A stretch of 37,391 bases of DNA from Desulfobacteraceae bacterium (GCA_011389855.1 JAABTM010000014.1:1-37391), one strand, 5' to 3'. Positions 19,238 to 28,625 are shown, numbered from the stretch's first letter. A program made the numbers and translations. Notes: generated by a model from the letters alone, not told the origin.

Positions 19238-22200
19238 TCAGGCCGTCACCGTCCGCTGCGTCTCGATTTTGCCTTCGTAGACCGTCCCCTCCTGGCCGTC
19301 GATGCTGATGAAATCGCCGGAATGGATGGTGACGCCGTCGAACTGGCCGGTTTTTTCTTTCTCTCTGCACACCAGGTTGCCGCACCCCACCACGCAGGTC
19401 TTCTCCAGCCGATGGGCCACCACCGCCGCATGGGACGTGAGGCCGCCCCGGGCCGTGAGAATGCCGTCGGCGGCGTTGAGTTCCCGGATGTCGTCGGGCA
19501 CGGTATCCGCCCGGAGGAGAATCAGCGGGGTTTCCGGTTCTTCCCGGCGCCACTCGTCGATGTCCTCCAGGGTGAAGACCACCCGCCCGCTCATCAATCC
19601 GCCGCTGACCCCCACGCCGTGGCCCAGCAGCTTTTCGTCCGAGATGTCCACGGGACGATCCGTGACCTTTTTCTTCCGCTCCCGGATGCCCATGTCCCGG
19701 GTCTGGAGAAGATACAGGTCGTTCGGGGACCGGCTCTCGAAGGTGAATTCCATCTCCTGGGGGCTCCAGCCCTTTTTGTAGATCAGATCCTCGGCCCAGC
19801 TTTTGAGGGTCTTGTAGATCTCGGGGAAATGGGTCTCGAGGATCACGTCGGTATCCCGCATCTCGATGTTCTGCTGGCTGATGGAAATGGGGGTGGTGGT
19901 CACCAGGCCCGAAACCACGTCCTCGCCCTGATTTTCCACGGTGAAATCTCCCCAGAGCCGGATGCTGTCGTCCCCCTGCCACCGCGGGTTGTGGGTGAAG
20001 AAGACGCCGGTGCCGGAATTTTCGGCCTTGTTGCCGAAGACCATGGCCTGGACCGTCACGGCGGTCCCCCAGTCGTTGGAGATCCCCATGATCCGGCGGT
20101 AGGTTTTGGCCTTGGGCGTGTCCCAGGAATTTAGCACCATCCGGATGGTCGCCTGGAGCTGCTCGAAGGGGTCTTCCACCACTTCGATGTCCGCCTCCTC
20201 GATCATCCGTTTGTAGGCCAGGGCCACCGAACGCATCATCTCGCCTGGAAATCCCCGTTTCAGGGGAATGTTCCAGAGTTCCTTGAAGGTTTTGATGACC
20301 GAATCGAAATCGTCCCGCTTCAGGCCGTGGCCCATGCCCCAGCACTGGAGAAACCGCCGGTAGCAGTCCCAGGCGAACCACTGGTTGCCGGTCTTTTCGG
20401 CCAGCCCTTCGGCGATCTCCTCGTTCATGCCCACGTCCAGGAAGGTGTCCATCATTCCGGGCTGGGAGATGGAGGAGCCGCTCCGGACGGAAAACAGGAG
20501 GGGGTTTTTGGGGTCGCCGAAGGACTCCCCCGAGTCCGTGTGGCGCTCCACCACCCCGATGTGGCGCATGACCTGCTCCCGGAAGTTGTCGTTGGCCGGT
20601 CCGTATTCTTCGATGACGGCCCGGCAGCGGAAGACCTCGGTGGTGATGATGAACCCCGGCGGCACCGGAAACCCGAAGTTGCGCAGCTTCACCAGGTTGA
20701 ACCCCTTGTTGCCCAGGTAGATGATGCCGGCGGCCTTGCTGTACGGCTCGACAATGGACATCATGGCCCGCTGGGGATCGTAGTTGAGCAGCAGCCGCAG
20801 CCGGTCCGCCGGCAGTTTGTAGGACTGCTGGAAGAGGGTGTTGAGGATCCGGCCCAGGAACCGGTCCAGCTGCTGGAGCCCCAGGCAGGAGGCGATCTTC
20901 TCCCGGAAAAAGGTCTCGGAGATGCCGTGGATCAGATCCGGCCGGTTGGTCTCCTGCCCGGGATCGATCTCTTTGGGCAGATATCGGTCCAGGACCCCGT
21001 CCAGGGGAAGCGCGGCCAGAATCCGGTTGAGGTTCTCTTCGTGGATGTTGTGGAAATAATCATTGATGATGTTGCGCACCGTCCGGGAGAACCCCTTGAA
21101 GATGTCCATGTACTGGGTGAAGGTGAACCCCCGGACCTCCAGGGAATGGGCCAGGAGATCGAGGCGGCCCTCGAATTCCATGGAGGCGATGCCGTCCACC
21201 CGGAGGGCCTTGTCGAAAAGGATCAGCTTGTCGTAGATGTTGAAGAAGGTCGCCTTGGTGATCAGGCTCAAATCGATGTTGTCGATGAGTTCCTCCAGCA
21301 GCACGTTGACGTAGGATTCGATGCGGAAGGTGAGCCCCAGGGCGTCGAACTTGGTCTCGTGGTAGCTGCCGTACATGGAGGGGATGTCCACGGTGAAATG
21401 GCGCTTTTTGTAAATGTCTTCCCGGATCTCGAAGGTCTCATCCGACAGGATGACCTTTTTGAGTTCCTCCAGGTAATCCAACAGCCCGAACAGCTTGGAT
21501 TTGATCTCCCTCTGGCACAGGGCGGCCTTCAGCTTCCCGAAATCCGGGAAGGCCCCGGACTGGAGCCCCGAGAGGTAGGTCTCCAGATCCGCTTCGGATT
21601 TAAACAGGTTCAGGTCGTATTTCTGGTGGAGCATCTTGTAGAGAGAGACCGCCAGGGCCACCCGCTTGAAATCGTCTTCGGGAATGTCCCCGGTTTCCGC
21701 CTCGATCTCCGCCAGCCGGCCGTTGAGCCAGGGTTCAGGGGCGTCCAGCAGATCCCAGGGCAGCGACAGCCCCTTTTTCGCCAGCCGGGACATGATCCGG
21801 TGGACTCCGTCCACGAACGGGCCTTCGGTCTCGACGGCGTCATGAATGCTGGGCGGCACATAGGGCGCCACCAGGGATTTGTCCCGGGTGGCCCAGAACT
21901 TGATGGTCGCCTCGATGAAACCGATGATCCGGTTGCTGCTCTCCACGTGGGTCTGTTTCCGCAGAAAATGGATCAGCGGATCCTTCCGGTGGGTGATCTC
22001 GTCGATCTGGGTGGACGTGTCCCGGAGCGCCCCCTCGGCCCCGATGTCGTTGAAATAGACCGGGAAGAGCTTGGCCAGTTGCTTGACCAGGTTGTAGACC
22101 GGCTTGATGGGACTGTTGAGGAGGCCGGTGATGTCTCGGGGAAAAAGATCGGTGTCCTTGACGAAGACCCCGCACAGGGTCAGGTGGATGATGAGGGAAG

Positions 22201-23503
22201 ACAGGAGCCGGGTGGACCGCCGTGGGCTGATCTCGATGAGGTTGAGCCAGGCTCGGATGTTCTGGATGTGAGCCTTGTTGACCCGGATCTGCCAATCGTT
22301 GCCCACCCCCTGGATCCGCGGGGAATGGAACCCCAGGTCGATGACCTGGTCGATGAAGAAATTGATCAGGTCGCTGTCGTCGGTCTGGTAGACCCCCTTG
22401 CCCATGTTGAAGATGCAGTTGAGGACGGTCAGGGGGAATTCCGCCATCCGGGCGGACAGGATGGAGAAGGTCTTGAGGATCAGCTTTTCGAGGTTGAGGT
22501 GCTTTTCGTTGCCGATGAGCCATTCCAGGGTCCGGTTGATGTCCCGGAGGGCGTCCTCGTGGATGCTGGAAAGGCCCGGGATGTTCATGATGTGGAAAAG
22601 GAAGATCACCTTCCATCCGTTCCCTTTGCCCGAGGCCTTGCCGGCATCCAGGAGCTTCCGGGGGATCTCCCGGTACTGGCCCACGAAATGGTTGAAGCCC
22701 GGGAGTTCCAGGATCGTCTCCAGTTGCCGCCGGGCGTCTGCCGGACCGACCGGAGTTTTGGCCGAGATGGCGTCCAGCTCCCCCCGGTGGACGCCGATCC
22801 GCCGGTGGGAGATGGGCCCGAATACGGGCTTGACCGTTTCCTTCTCCAGGGAATCGCCGATCTCGGTTTTCAGCCAGTCCAGCGGGTCGGCCTCCGCCAG
22901 CCAGTAGTCGTAGGCGTGCCGGTAATACCGGATCAGGAGATCCCGGAGAGATCCATAGGGGATGTCCGCCGATCCGACTGAGTCCGGCGCATCGTTTGAA
23001 ACGGATTTCAGAAACAACGGCCCCAGCCGGTCCAGGCCGTAATAGCTCTTTACAAACAGGAAAAAGTCGGTATCGTTTAGGCTGCAAAGGGTCCTGAACG
23101 TCTCGTCGAAGACCGGGAAGAAATCGGCCAGACGGTCCCCCGATTCCTTCAGCATCTTCTGGAGAAAGAAAAGGAGGTTGTCCGCCGCGTCCGCCCGGGT
23201 CTCCACCTGGGAGGCTTCCGAGACCACCAGGGTGAAAATCTCCGAAAACCGCCGGGCCCCCTCGGGGCCGTCCGGGTGGGCCTTGATGAGATGGAAATAG
23301 TTGAGGGCGTAGGCCCGGGCCTCCTTGACGATGAACTGCCAGTTTCTATGTGGGTGAGACAATTCCTCCAGGAAGGTGTTGACCCCTTCCATAATGCCGT
23401 AATATTTTGACATGATGTCCTGGATCACAGTATACCGGGGGTCCATGGACACATCGACGCTGTATGTCGCCAGATTCGCCTCCAGGGCGGATGACTTGAT
23501 CAC
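19238..23503 (-). CDS. PEP/pyruvate-binding-domain protein, dikinase-like without PEP barrel
   Basis: About 1,421 residues. The N-terminal 900 residues are helical and match no domain I recognise. From about residue 920 comes the ATP-grasp domain of pyruvate phosphate dikinase and PEP synthase (YLGNKGFNLVKLRNFGFPVP, VRSGSSISQPGMMDTFLDVG, QAMVFGNK, GVFFTHNP). Near the C-terminus is the swivelling phosphohistidine domain with GILTARGGLTSHAAVVAHRL; the phospho-acceptor His is codon 19430-19432. The protein ends soon after it, so the PEP/pyruvate TIM barrel is absent. ATP-dependent phosphorylation of the swivel His is likely; the final acceptor is unknown. I chose the GTG at 23501-23503 with GGGAGG 10 nt upstream; a TTG at 23546-23548 adds 15 residues but has no ribosome site. 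Confidence 0.88.
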   Translation of the reverse strand: MIKSSALEANLATYSVDVSMDPRYTVIQDIMSKYYGIMEGVNTFLEELSHPHRNWQFIVKEARAYALNYFHLIKAHPDGPEGARRFSEIFTLVVSEASQVETRADAADNLLFFLQKMLKESGDRLADFFPVFDETFRTLCSLNDTDFFLFVKSYYGLDRLGPLFLKSVSNDAPDSVGSADIPYGSLRDLLIRYYRHAYDYWLAEADPLDWLKTEIGDSLEKETVKPVFGPISHRRIGVHRGELDAISAKTPVGPADARRQLETILELPGFNHFVGQYREIPRKLLDAGKASGKGNGWKVIFLFHIMNIPGLSSIHEDALRDINRTLEWLIGNEKHLNLEKLILKTFSILSARMAEFPLTVLNCIFNMGKGVYQTDDSDLINFFIDQVIDLGFHSPRIQGVGNDWQIRVNKAHIQNIRAWLNLIEISPRRSTRLLSSLIIHLTLCGVFVKDTDLFPRDITGLLNSPIKPVYNLVKQLAKLFPVYFNDIGAEGALRDTSTQIDEITHRKDPLIHFLRKQTHVESSNRIIGFIEATIKFWATRDKSLVAPYVPPSIHDAVETEGPFVDGVHRIMSRLAKKGLSLPWDLLDAPEPWLNGRLAEIEAETGDIPEDDFKRVALAVSLYKMLHQKYDLNLFKSEADLETYLSGLQSGAFPDFGKLKAALCQREIKSKLFGLLDYLEELKKVILSDETFEIREDIYKKRHFTVDIPSMYGSYHETKFDALGLTFRIESYVNVLLEELIDNIDLSLITKATFFNIYDKLILFDKALRVDGIASMEFEGRLDLLAHSLEVRGFTFTQYMDIFKGFSRTVRNIINDYFHNIHEENLNRILAALPLDGVLDRYLPKEIDPGQETNRPDLIHGISETFFREKIASCLGLQQLDRFLGRILNTLFQQSYKLPADRLRLLLNYDPQRAMMSIVEPYSKAAGIIYLGNKGFNLVKLRNFGFPVPPGFIITTEVFRCRAVIEEYGPANDNFREQVMRHIGVVERHTDSGESFGDPKNPLLFSVRSGSSISQPGMMDTFLDVGMNEEIAEGLAEKTGNQWFAWDCYRRFLQCWGMGHGLKRDDFDSVIKTFKELWNIPLKRGFPGEMMRSVALAYKRMIEEADIEVVEDPFEQLQATIRMVLNSWDTPKAKTYRRIMGISNDWGTAVTVQAMVFGNKAENSGTGVFFTHNPRWQGDDSIRLWGDFTVENQGEDVVSGLVTTTPISISQQNIEMRDTDVILETHFPEIYKTLKSWAEDLIYKKGWSPQEMEFTFESRSPNDLYLLQTRDMGIRERKKKVTDRPVDISDEKLLGHGVGVSGGLMSGRVVFTLEDIDEWRREEPETPLILLRADTVPDDIRELNAADGILTARGGLTSHAAVVAHRLEKTCVVGCGNLVCREKEKTGQFDGVTIHSGDFISIDGQEGTVYEGKIETQRTVTA

Positions 23504-23656
23504 GTTCTCGGCGCCTCCCAACGCTTTGACCAGGGGTTGTCGCTGCAATCCATCATTTTACCGGGACAGACTATCATAAGCATCCGCGCCTTATCAAGGA
23601 CCATCGGCCGTCCCATGTCGCATATCGTTTGACTTGAATCGAATAAAGGAGTGTTC

Positions 23657-24178
23657 GTGTCCAACCGGATAAACGACCAGCGCCTTCCCAAAAAGATGTT
23701 GAACCAAACCCTGTTTATCGTTCTGGCGTCGGTGGTGCTGGCCCTGCTGGTCAACAGCCTGAGACCCGGCGGGATCCGGTTTTTCGGGGAACCCGCCCCG
23801 GCCGTCCCCGACAGCCCCGCCGCGTCGGGCGACCCCGAAGGCCCCGATGCGATCTCCCTGGAAGCGGCCCTGGCGGCCCACCGCACAGGGGATGCCCTGT
23901 TCGCCGACGCCCGCCCCCAGGCCGGTTACGAAGCGGGCCACATCGAGGGCGCGCTCCACCTGCCCATCAACCGGTTCGAAACCTGGATCGACGGCTTTAT
24001 CGAAAAACACCCGTCGGACATCCTTATCATCGCTTACTGCGACGGCCCCCACTGCCCTTTGGGTCAAGCCCTGGCCGAACAGCTCTACTACGCCGGCTAC
24101 GACAACGTCCGCCACCTGCCCAACGGCTGGCGCCGCTGGCGGAAGGCGGGGGGGGCGGATGGGTACGGACCTCCCTAA
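23657..24178 (+). CDS. Membrane-anchored rhodanese-like protein
   Basis: 173 residues. One N-terminal transmembrane helix (about 15-33, TLFIVLASVVLALLVNSL) anchors a single rhodanese domain: LFADARPQAGYEAGHIEGAL with the family's DxR and GHIxGA motifs, then the active loop IAYCDGPHCPLGQALAEQL with the catalytic Cys in YCDGPHC. The C-terminal VRHLPNGWRRWRKAG is the usual G-W ending. It probably faces the periplasm and handles sulfane sulfur or redox chemistry; substrate unknown. The start GTG 23657 has AAAGGAG 5 nt upstream; a GTG two codons earlier overlaps that site. It is divergent from the dikinase-like gene and has no operon partner. Confidence 0.85.
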   Translation: MSNRINDQRLPKKMLNQTLFIVLASVVLALLVNSLRPGGIRFFGEPAPAVPDSPAASGDPEGPDAISLEAALAAHRTGDALFADARPQAGYEAGHIEGALHLPINRFETWIDGFIEKHPSDILIIAYCDGPHCPLGQALAEQLYYAGYDNVRHLPNGWRRWRKAGGADGYGPP

Positions 24179-24273
24179 AAAATTTCAAGCCCCACAATTC
24201 CATGTGCAAGCCACAAAAACTGAGTTACAATGGGTTCAAGACAATGGCCATGCTCATCGTTTCGACCCCAACC

Positions 24274-24330
24274 GTAGGGGCGATGCTTGTCATAGCACCG
24301 CTTGAGGGCGAACACAAGGTTCGCCCCCCA
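24274..24330. repeat. Palindromic GGGGCGA-type intergenic repeat
   Basis: Arms GGGCGAAC (24306-24313) and GTTCGCCC (24319-24326) form a hairpin, preceded by a separate TAGGGGCGA half-site at 24275-24283. The core matches the stems of the two elements in the acs operon (28604-28625 and 30974-30995). Confidence 0.6.
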
Positions 24331-24385
24331 CAAATTGGACCGGACGATGATCAAGGCCAACACAATTGCGGCAAAAGGAGCCATG

Positions 24386-26170
24386 ATGAAATTTCCCTAT
24401 GGCATCTGCGATTTTTACGCCATCAGAACGGAAGGCTATTGTTACATCGACCGGACGGACCGAATACCGATGATCGAGGAAGCGGGCAAAAACCTGTTGT
24501 TTCTGCGGCCCCGGCGATTCGGCAAAAGCCTGCTGCTTTCCACCCTGGAAAACTACTACGACGTCGCCAAAGCCCAAGAACTCGACCTGTTGTTTGGGGA
24601 TTTAAAGGTAGGGAAAGCGCCCACGCGGTCCCATAACCAGTATGTGGTTATGAATTGGGATTTTTCCGCGGTTGATCCCCAGGGGACGCCGGAGCAGGTC
24701 AAGCAGGCGTTACACAATCATATCAATGGGTGCATTGAACAGTTCAGGGCGTATTACCGCAATACGCTGGATTATGAGATTCAACTTGATGAAAACAATG
24801 CCTTGAGATCGTTTCAATCCGTGCTGACTGCCGTTCGATCATCTCCCTGCAAACTTTATCTTCTCATCGACGAATACGACAATTTCGCAAACGAAGTCTT
24901 GATGAGCGGGCTGCCGGACGGCAGGGAGCGGTACGAACATCTGCTGTTTGGCGAAGGGGCGGTCAAAACCGTGTTTAAAGCCGTCAAAGCCGCGTCCAAA
25001 GGATTGGGGCTGGACCGGACCTTCATCACGGGCGTTTCCCCGGTGGTGTTGAGCGACATCACCAGCGGTCACAACATTGCCGAAAACATTTCCCTGCTGC
25101 CTGAATTCAACGATCTTTGTGGATTCCTGGAACGGGAAATCGCGGACGCGTTTCATCCCATCGCCGAAAACTGCCGGATGTCCCAAGAGAAAACGAAAGA
25201 AGCCCTGGACATGGCGCGGGCCTTCTACAATGGCCATTGCTTCAGCTACAGGTTCGACGAAGCCGTTTACAATCCGACCCTGGCCCTTTATTTTCTCAAG
25301 GCGTTCCAAAGGGAACGCGCCTATCCCCGGCGGATGCTGGACGGCAACCTGTCAATGGACAAAAACAAAATCACTTACATCTCCCGCCTGCCCAACGGAG
25401 AGCGGGTGGTGATGGACGCTTTGACGGAAGCCGACCCGGTCAACATCCCCGAACTGGTGGACCGCTTTGGGGTGGAAGACATGCTGTCTCCAGCCAAAGA
25501 TGAAACCTTCCTGGCCTCTTTGCTCTATTATTTCGGTGTGCTGACATTGACGGATCAGCGGACGGACATGGGCAACCTGATCTTGCGCATTCCAAATCTA
25601 GTGACCCGAAAATTGTATGTGGAACGCATCCGCGACACGCTGCTGCCCCAAGCCCAAGACAGGGACGATTCCCGGCGCGCCGCTGAAACCTTTTACCAGA
25701 CCGGCGACATGGGGCCATTGCGCGATGTCATTGAAAACCGCTGTTTCAAATCCCTTGACAACCGGGATTATCGCTGGGCCAACGAGCTGATGGTCAAAAT
25801 CGCCTTCCTGACGCTTCTTTTCAATGACACCTTCTACATCATGGACTCCGAGCCGGCCCTGGCGCGTCAATACGCGGACATGACCATGATCGTCCGGCCC
25901 GACATGCGGCAATATCAATTATTGGATTTTCTGATGGAATTCAAGTATGTCAGCCTGAAACAACTACAGATGGACGGCGAACAGGTTCGGAACATGAGCG
26001 CCGAAGAATTGAGCAACCTGCCCGCGGTCCGGGAAAAGCGGGCCGAAGCCCAAACCCAATTGGCAACCCATCGGAACCGGCTGTTGGAAGTGTATGGCGA
26101 CACCCTGAGGCTCAAGACATTTTCAGTGGTGGCCGTTGGGTTTGAAAAGATCGCGTGGGCGCTGGTTTAG
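24386..26170 (+). CDS. AAA-ATPase-like protein with C-terminal PD-(D/E)XK nuclease-like domain
   Basis: 594 residues. N-terminal AAA-ATPase_like domain: opening KFPYGICDFYAIRTEGYCYI, degenerate Walker A RPRRFGKS (41-48), Walker B LYLLIDEYDNF (Asp162, Glu163), and TGVSPVVLSD. The C-terminal part carries a PDDEXK_9-like core (QLLDFLMEFKYV, with the E-x-K at about residue 518). These proteins are common, patchily distributed, often multi-copy genes of unknown role that behave as mobile accessory genes. The second ATG (24386) fits best with AAAGGAG 5 nt upstream; the ATG at 24383 is too close. GC content and codon use look lower than in the flanking genes, in line with acquisition. It ends before a strong terminator. 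Confidence 0.9.
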   Translation: MKFPYGICDFYAIRTEGYCYIDRTDRIPMIEEAGKNLLFLRPRRFGKSLLLSTLENYYDVAKAQELDLLFGDLKVGKAPTRSHNQYVVMNWDFSAVDPQGTPEQVKQALHNHINGCIEQFRAYYRNTLDYEIQLDENNALRSFQSVLTAVRSSPCKLYLLIDEYDNFANEVLMSGLPDGRERYEHLLFGEGAVKTVFKAVKAASKGLGLDRTFITGVSPVVLSDITSGHNIAENISLLPEFNDLCGFLEREIADAFHPIAENCRMSQEKTKEALDMARAFYNGHCFSYRFDEAVYNPTLALYFLKAFQRERAYPRRMLDGNLSMDKNKITYISRLPNGERVVMDALTEADPVNIPELVDRFGVEDMLSPAKDETFLASLLYYFGVLTLTDQRTDMGNLILRIPNLVTRKLYVERIRDTLLPQAQDRDDSRRAAETFYQTGDMGPLRDVIENRCFKSLDNRDYRWANELMVKIAFLTLLFNDTFYIMDSEPALARQYADMTMIVRPDMRQYQLLDFLMEFKYVSLKQLQMDGEQVRNMSAEELSNLPAVREKRAEAQTQLATHRNRLLEVYGDTLRLKTFSVVAVGFEKIAWALV

Positions 26171-26203
26171 TTTAATGGGAATATCTGTTGTAGTTTCGTT
26201 GAC

Positions 26204-26247
26204 AAAAAAACGCCCCGCTCCCTGATGAACAGGAAGCGGGGCGTTTT
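26204..26247. terminator. Bidirectional Rho-independent terminator
   Basis: AAAACGCCCCGCT (26207-26219) pairs with AGCGGGGCGTTTT (26235-26247), closing a loop of about 15 nt. A-tract and T-tract flank the stem, so it can stop both the plus-strand AAA-ATPase transcript and the minus-strand acs operon, which ends 28 nt away. Confidence 0.9.
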
Positions 26248-26274
26248 ACTCTGAACAGATCGACCGCTTAGGCC

Positions 26275-27171
26275 TTAGACCTCCAGCCAGGAGTCGGAGT
26301 AGAGCACCTTGCCGAGAATGACGTCGCAGGTCTTGGCGTAGTCGAGCATCTCCTTGGAGAGGTCGTCGCGCTTGGGGCCTTCGCCGTCCATCTCTTTGTG
26401 GATCAGTTCCACGATGTCGGGCCGTTTGCCCTTGGCGATCTCGGTCAGCTTCTCGTCCAGCGGATCGGAAATGACGGAGTACATGCCGCAACGCTCCAGC
26501 ATCACCATGTAGGTCTGATTGAGAATGGGACGCAGATGGTCCGGCGGTCCGTTGGAGATGTTGGAGAGTCCGCAGGTGGACTTGGCGCCGGGCGCGATGT
26601 CCGGCATCATCTTCATAAACTCCATCAGGCTCATGAGCTGGGGCTGCTGGATGTTGACCGGGGTCACGATGCCGTCCACCCAGATCTTCTCGTTGGGGAT
26701 CCCCGCCTCGTTGGCGAAGTAGGCCAACTCGACGCAGAGCGCGGCCCGCTCGTTCTCGTCCCGGGGCAGGCCCTCGGGTCCCCACAGCAGGAGGATGAAA
26801 TCGGCGTCGTGCTCGGCGGCGATGGGCACCATGGGCTCATACCGCTCCGGCCGCACCATGATGGAGTTGACCAGGGGCGCCGGCGCGCCCGCCGGGCGTT
26901 TGTACACCTTCAGGGCCGCTTCGATGGCGTCGATGTTGGAGGTGTCCAGGGCCAGCGGGACGTCGTCCACCACTTCCTGGACGGTCTGGACCACCCAGGG
27001 CATCAGCTCGTGGCCTTCTTTCTTGGCCGGGCCGAGGTTGATATCGATATAATCCATACCCTGCTTTTTCTGGAACAGGGCCTCCTCCTGGATCGGCTTG
27101 GGATCGCGCTCTTTGAACGCCCTGCCGATCTTCGTTGAAATCACATTCAGGCTCTCACCTATCAAATACAT
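26275..27171 (-). CDS. acsE: Methyltetrahydrofolate:corrinoid/iron-sulfur protein methyltransferase
   Basis: 298 residues, somewhat longer than the 262 of the Moorella enzyme. AcsE moves the N5-methyl group of methyl-H4folate to Co(I) of the corrinoid protein AcsC/AcsD, linking the methyl and carbonyl branches. It has the pterin-binding TIM barrel of the dihydropteroate-synthase/MetH family: IGESLNVIST at strand 1, MDYIDINLGP, VPLALDTSNIDAIEAALKVY, LVNSIMV, and STCGLSNISNG. GGAGG lies 4 nt before the ATG. It is the last gene of the operon, 49 nt behind acsC and just ahead of the bidirectional terminator. Confidence 0.95.
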   Translation of the reverse strand: MYLIGESLNVISTKIGRAFKERDPKPIQEEALFQKKQGMDYIDINLGPAKKEGHELMPWVVQTVQEVVDDVPLALDTSNIDAIEAALKVYKRPAGAPAPLVNSIMVRPERYEPMVPIAAEHDADFILLLWGPEGLPRDENERAALCVELAYFANEAGIPNEKIWVDGIVTPVNIQQPQLMSLMEFMKMMPDIAPGAKSTCGLSNISNGPPDHLRPILNQTYMVMLERCGMYSVISDPLDEKLTEIAKGKRPDIVELIHKEMDGEGPKRDDLSKEMLDYAKTCDVILGKVLYSDSWLEV

Positions 27172-27219
27172 AAAGCCTCCGTATGGGGGGTCTAAGGGTT
27201 TTGGGAAAGGCCGGGCTCG

Positions 27220-28560
27220 CTACTTTTCCTTCAGAAAGCCCGGAATATGCGCGGCCTCTCTCGGCCCCACCGTGATCTTCCAGCCGGGCAGTTCTTCTTC
27301 CACATCGCCTGCGATGGCGGCGGCGTAACCGGGGATGACGACCTCCTGGTTCTTGACTTTGTCCATGATGCCGCATTTCTTGATGAAAATGCCGACATCG
27401 TCGCCCGCGAACTTGCCGGCGGCCCAGGCGGTCATGACCGACAGGCCCTCGGAGTCCTTGATGAGCAGCCACGTCGGCACCCGGCTGGCTTCGATCTCGC
27501 CGGAAACGATGAAGTAGGTGAGGGCGAAGTTGGTGGTGACCAGCACCCGCGAATTTTCGTCGGGGTTGTTGATCTCGTAGATGCCTTCGGTAACGGTCAT
27601 GGGCCGCTGCGGGTCGGTGTAGATGTTGAGCCGTTCCAGCAACAGCGGGAAGAGGCTCTCGCCCTGGAAATCGGACTGGATCACGATGCCGCCGTACTTG
27701 CCGATGAACATGGCGGAGACCATGGTCTCGACATCGATGTTGTCGGCCATTTCGCAGGGGAAGGCGATGGTGGGAAAGCCCAGGGACCGGTTGCTCTGCT
27801 TCAGGGCCGCGCGGCGGATCACCACTTGATCCTCGAAGGCCTTTTTCACGTCCCGGGAACCGGAATCGAGAACCAGGTCTTTGAGGCCCATGCCGGTGAG
27901 TTTGTCGGTCAGGGGAATCAGGGCTTCCACGGAGTCGGCCTTTACGGCCAGGGGCAGATCGTTGTCCTTGGCCAGGGCGCCGAAGGCGTCGGCGGTGGCC
28001 TCGGTGGCGGCATAGAGCAGGGGCCGTTTGAACCCGGCCGCCTCGATGCCGGCTTTCATGACATCCTCTTTCTCGGTCATGAGCACCAGGTTGAACTCGG
28101 AGGTCTCGGCGATGAGCTTGGCCTTTTCGCCGAAGGCCCCGGCGTCGCCGTTGGCGTCCTTCAGGGCGACGAGCTGCGGCCGCAGGTTGAAGCCGACCCG
28201 CTCGAACTGGAAGGCGTTCCAGATCTTGAGCTTTTTCTCCAGCTCGCCCTTGTCGATGTCGGATGAGACCAGCGCGCCCAGGGCGGTGGGATTGAAAAAG
28301 GTCTTCTCATGACGGTAAAGCACGGTCTCGCCGCCGACGGCGAATTCACGCACGCCTTTGCCGATCTTGACGGGGCGGATCGGCGGCGCGGACGCTTCGG
28401 CCAGCTTTTCCCGCGCCTCGTCGGATACGTACGGACAGGCGTCGAGTTCCGCCTTCCCGGACGCAAGGTTCATGGCGAAAGCGAGGCAGGTGGGAACGCC
28501 GCACTCCTTGCAGTTGGTTTTAGGCAGGAGTTTGAATATCTGTATTCCGGTTAATGCCAT
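27220..28560 (-). CDS. acsC: Corrinoid/iron-sulfur protein large subunit (gamma)
   Basis: 446 residues, the same length as in Moorella. The N-terminal domain binds the low-potential 4Fe-4S cluster through Cys17, Cys20, Cys25 and Cys42 (TNCKECGVPTC, then DACPYV). A TIM barrel follows (LVLMTEKEDVMKAGIEAAGF, KDLVLDSGSRDVK) and a C-terminal corrinoid-binding domain (about 330-446). With AcsD it carries the methylcobamide from AcsE to the A-cluster of AcsB. The start has GGAGACGACA directly upstream of the ATG. It is 98 nt downstream of acsB, the gap holding one of the palindromic elements. Confidence 0.96.
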   Translation of the reverse strand: MALTGIQIFKLLPKTNCKECGVPTCLAFAMNLASGKAELDACPYVSDEAREKLAEASAPPIRPVKIGKGVREFAVGGETVLYRHEKTFFNPTALGALVSSDIDKGELEKKLKIWNAFQFERVGFNLRPQLVALKDANGDAGAFGEKAKLIAETSEFNLVLMTEKEDVMKAGIEAAGFKRPLLYAATEATADAFGALAKDNDLPLAVKADSVEALIPLTDKLTGMGLKDLVLDSGSRDVKKAFEDQVVIRRAALKQSNRSLGFPTIAFPCEMADNIDVETMVSAMFIGKYGGIVIQSDFQGESLFPLLLERLNIYTDPQRPMTVTEGIYEINNPDENSRVLVTTNFALTYFIVSGEIEASRVPTWLLIKDSEGLSVMTAWAAGKFAGDDVGIFIKKCGIMDKVKNQEVVIPGYAAAIAGDVEEELPGWKITVGPREAAHIPGFLKEK

Positions 28561-28603
28561 TGTCGTCTCCTTATCGGTTGAAACATATTCGCATGGAACG
28601 GCA

Positions 28604-28625
28604 GGGGCGAAAAATCTTTCGCCCC
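28604..28625. repeat. 22-nt palindromic element between acsB and acsC
   Basis: Plus strand: GGGGCGAAA, loop AATC, TTTCGCCCC. It is the exact reverse complement of the element at 30974-30995. It has no T-tract, so it is more likely an mRNA-processing or stability hairpin, or a repeat relic, than a terminator. Confidence 0.8.

Noticed and set aside
20327-22981. Plus-strand open frame of about 880 codons opposite the dikinase-like gene
   Set aside because: Composition mirrors the opposite gene's third-position GC; no domain; the minus strand carries clear ATP-grasp and phosphohistidine motifs.
28604-28625. Rho-independent terminator between acsB and acsC
   Set aside because: The hairpin is not followed by a T-tract on the minus strand, and acsC must be expressed with acsB; the identical inverted copy before acsB argues for another role.
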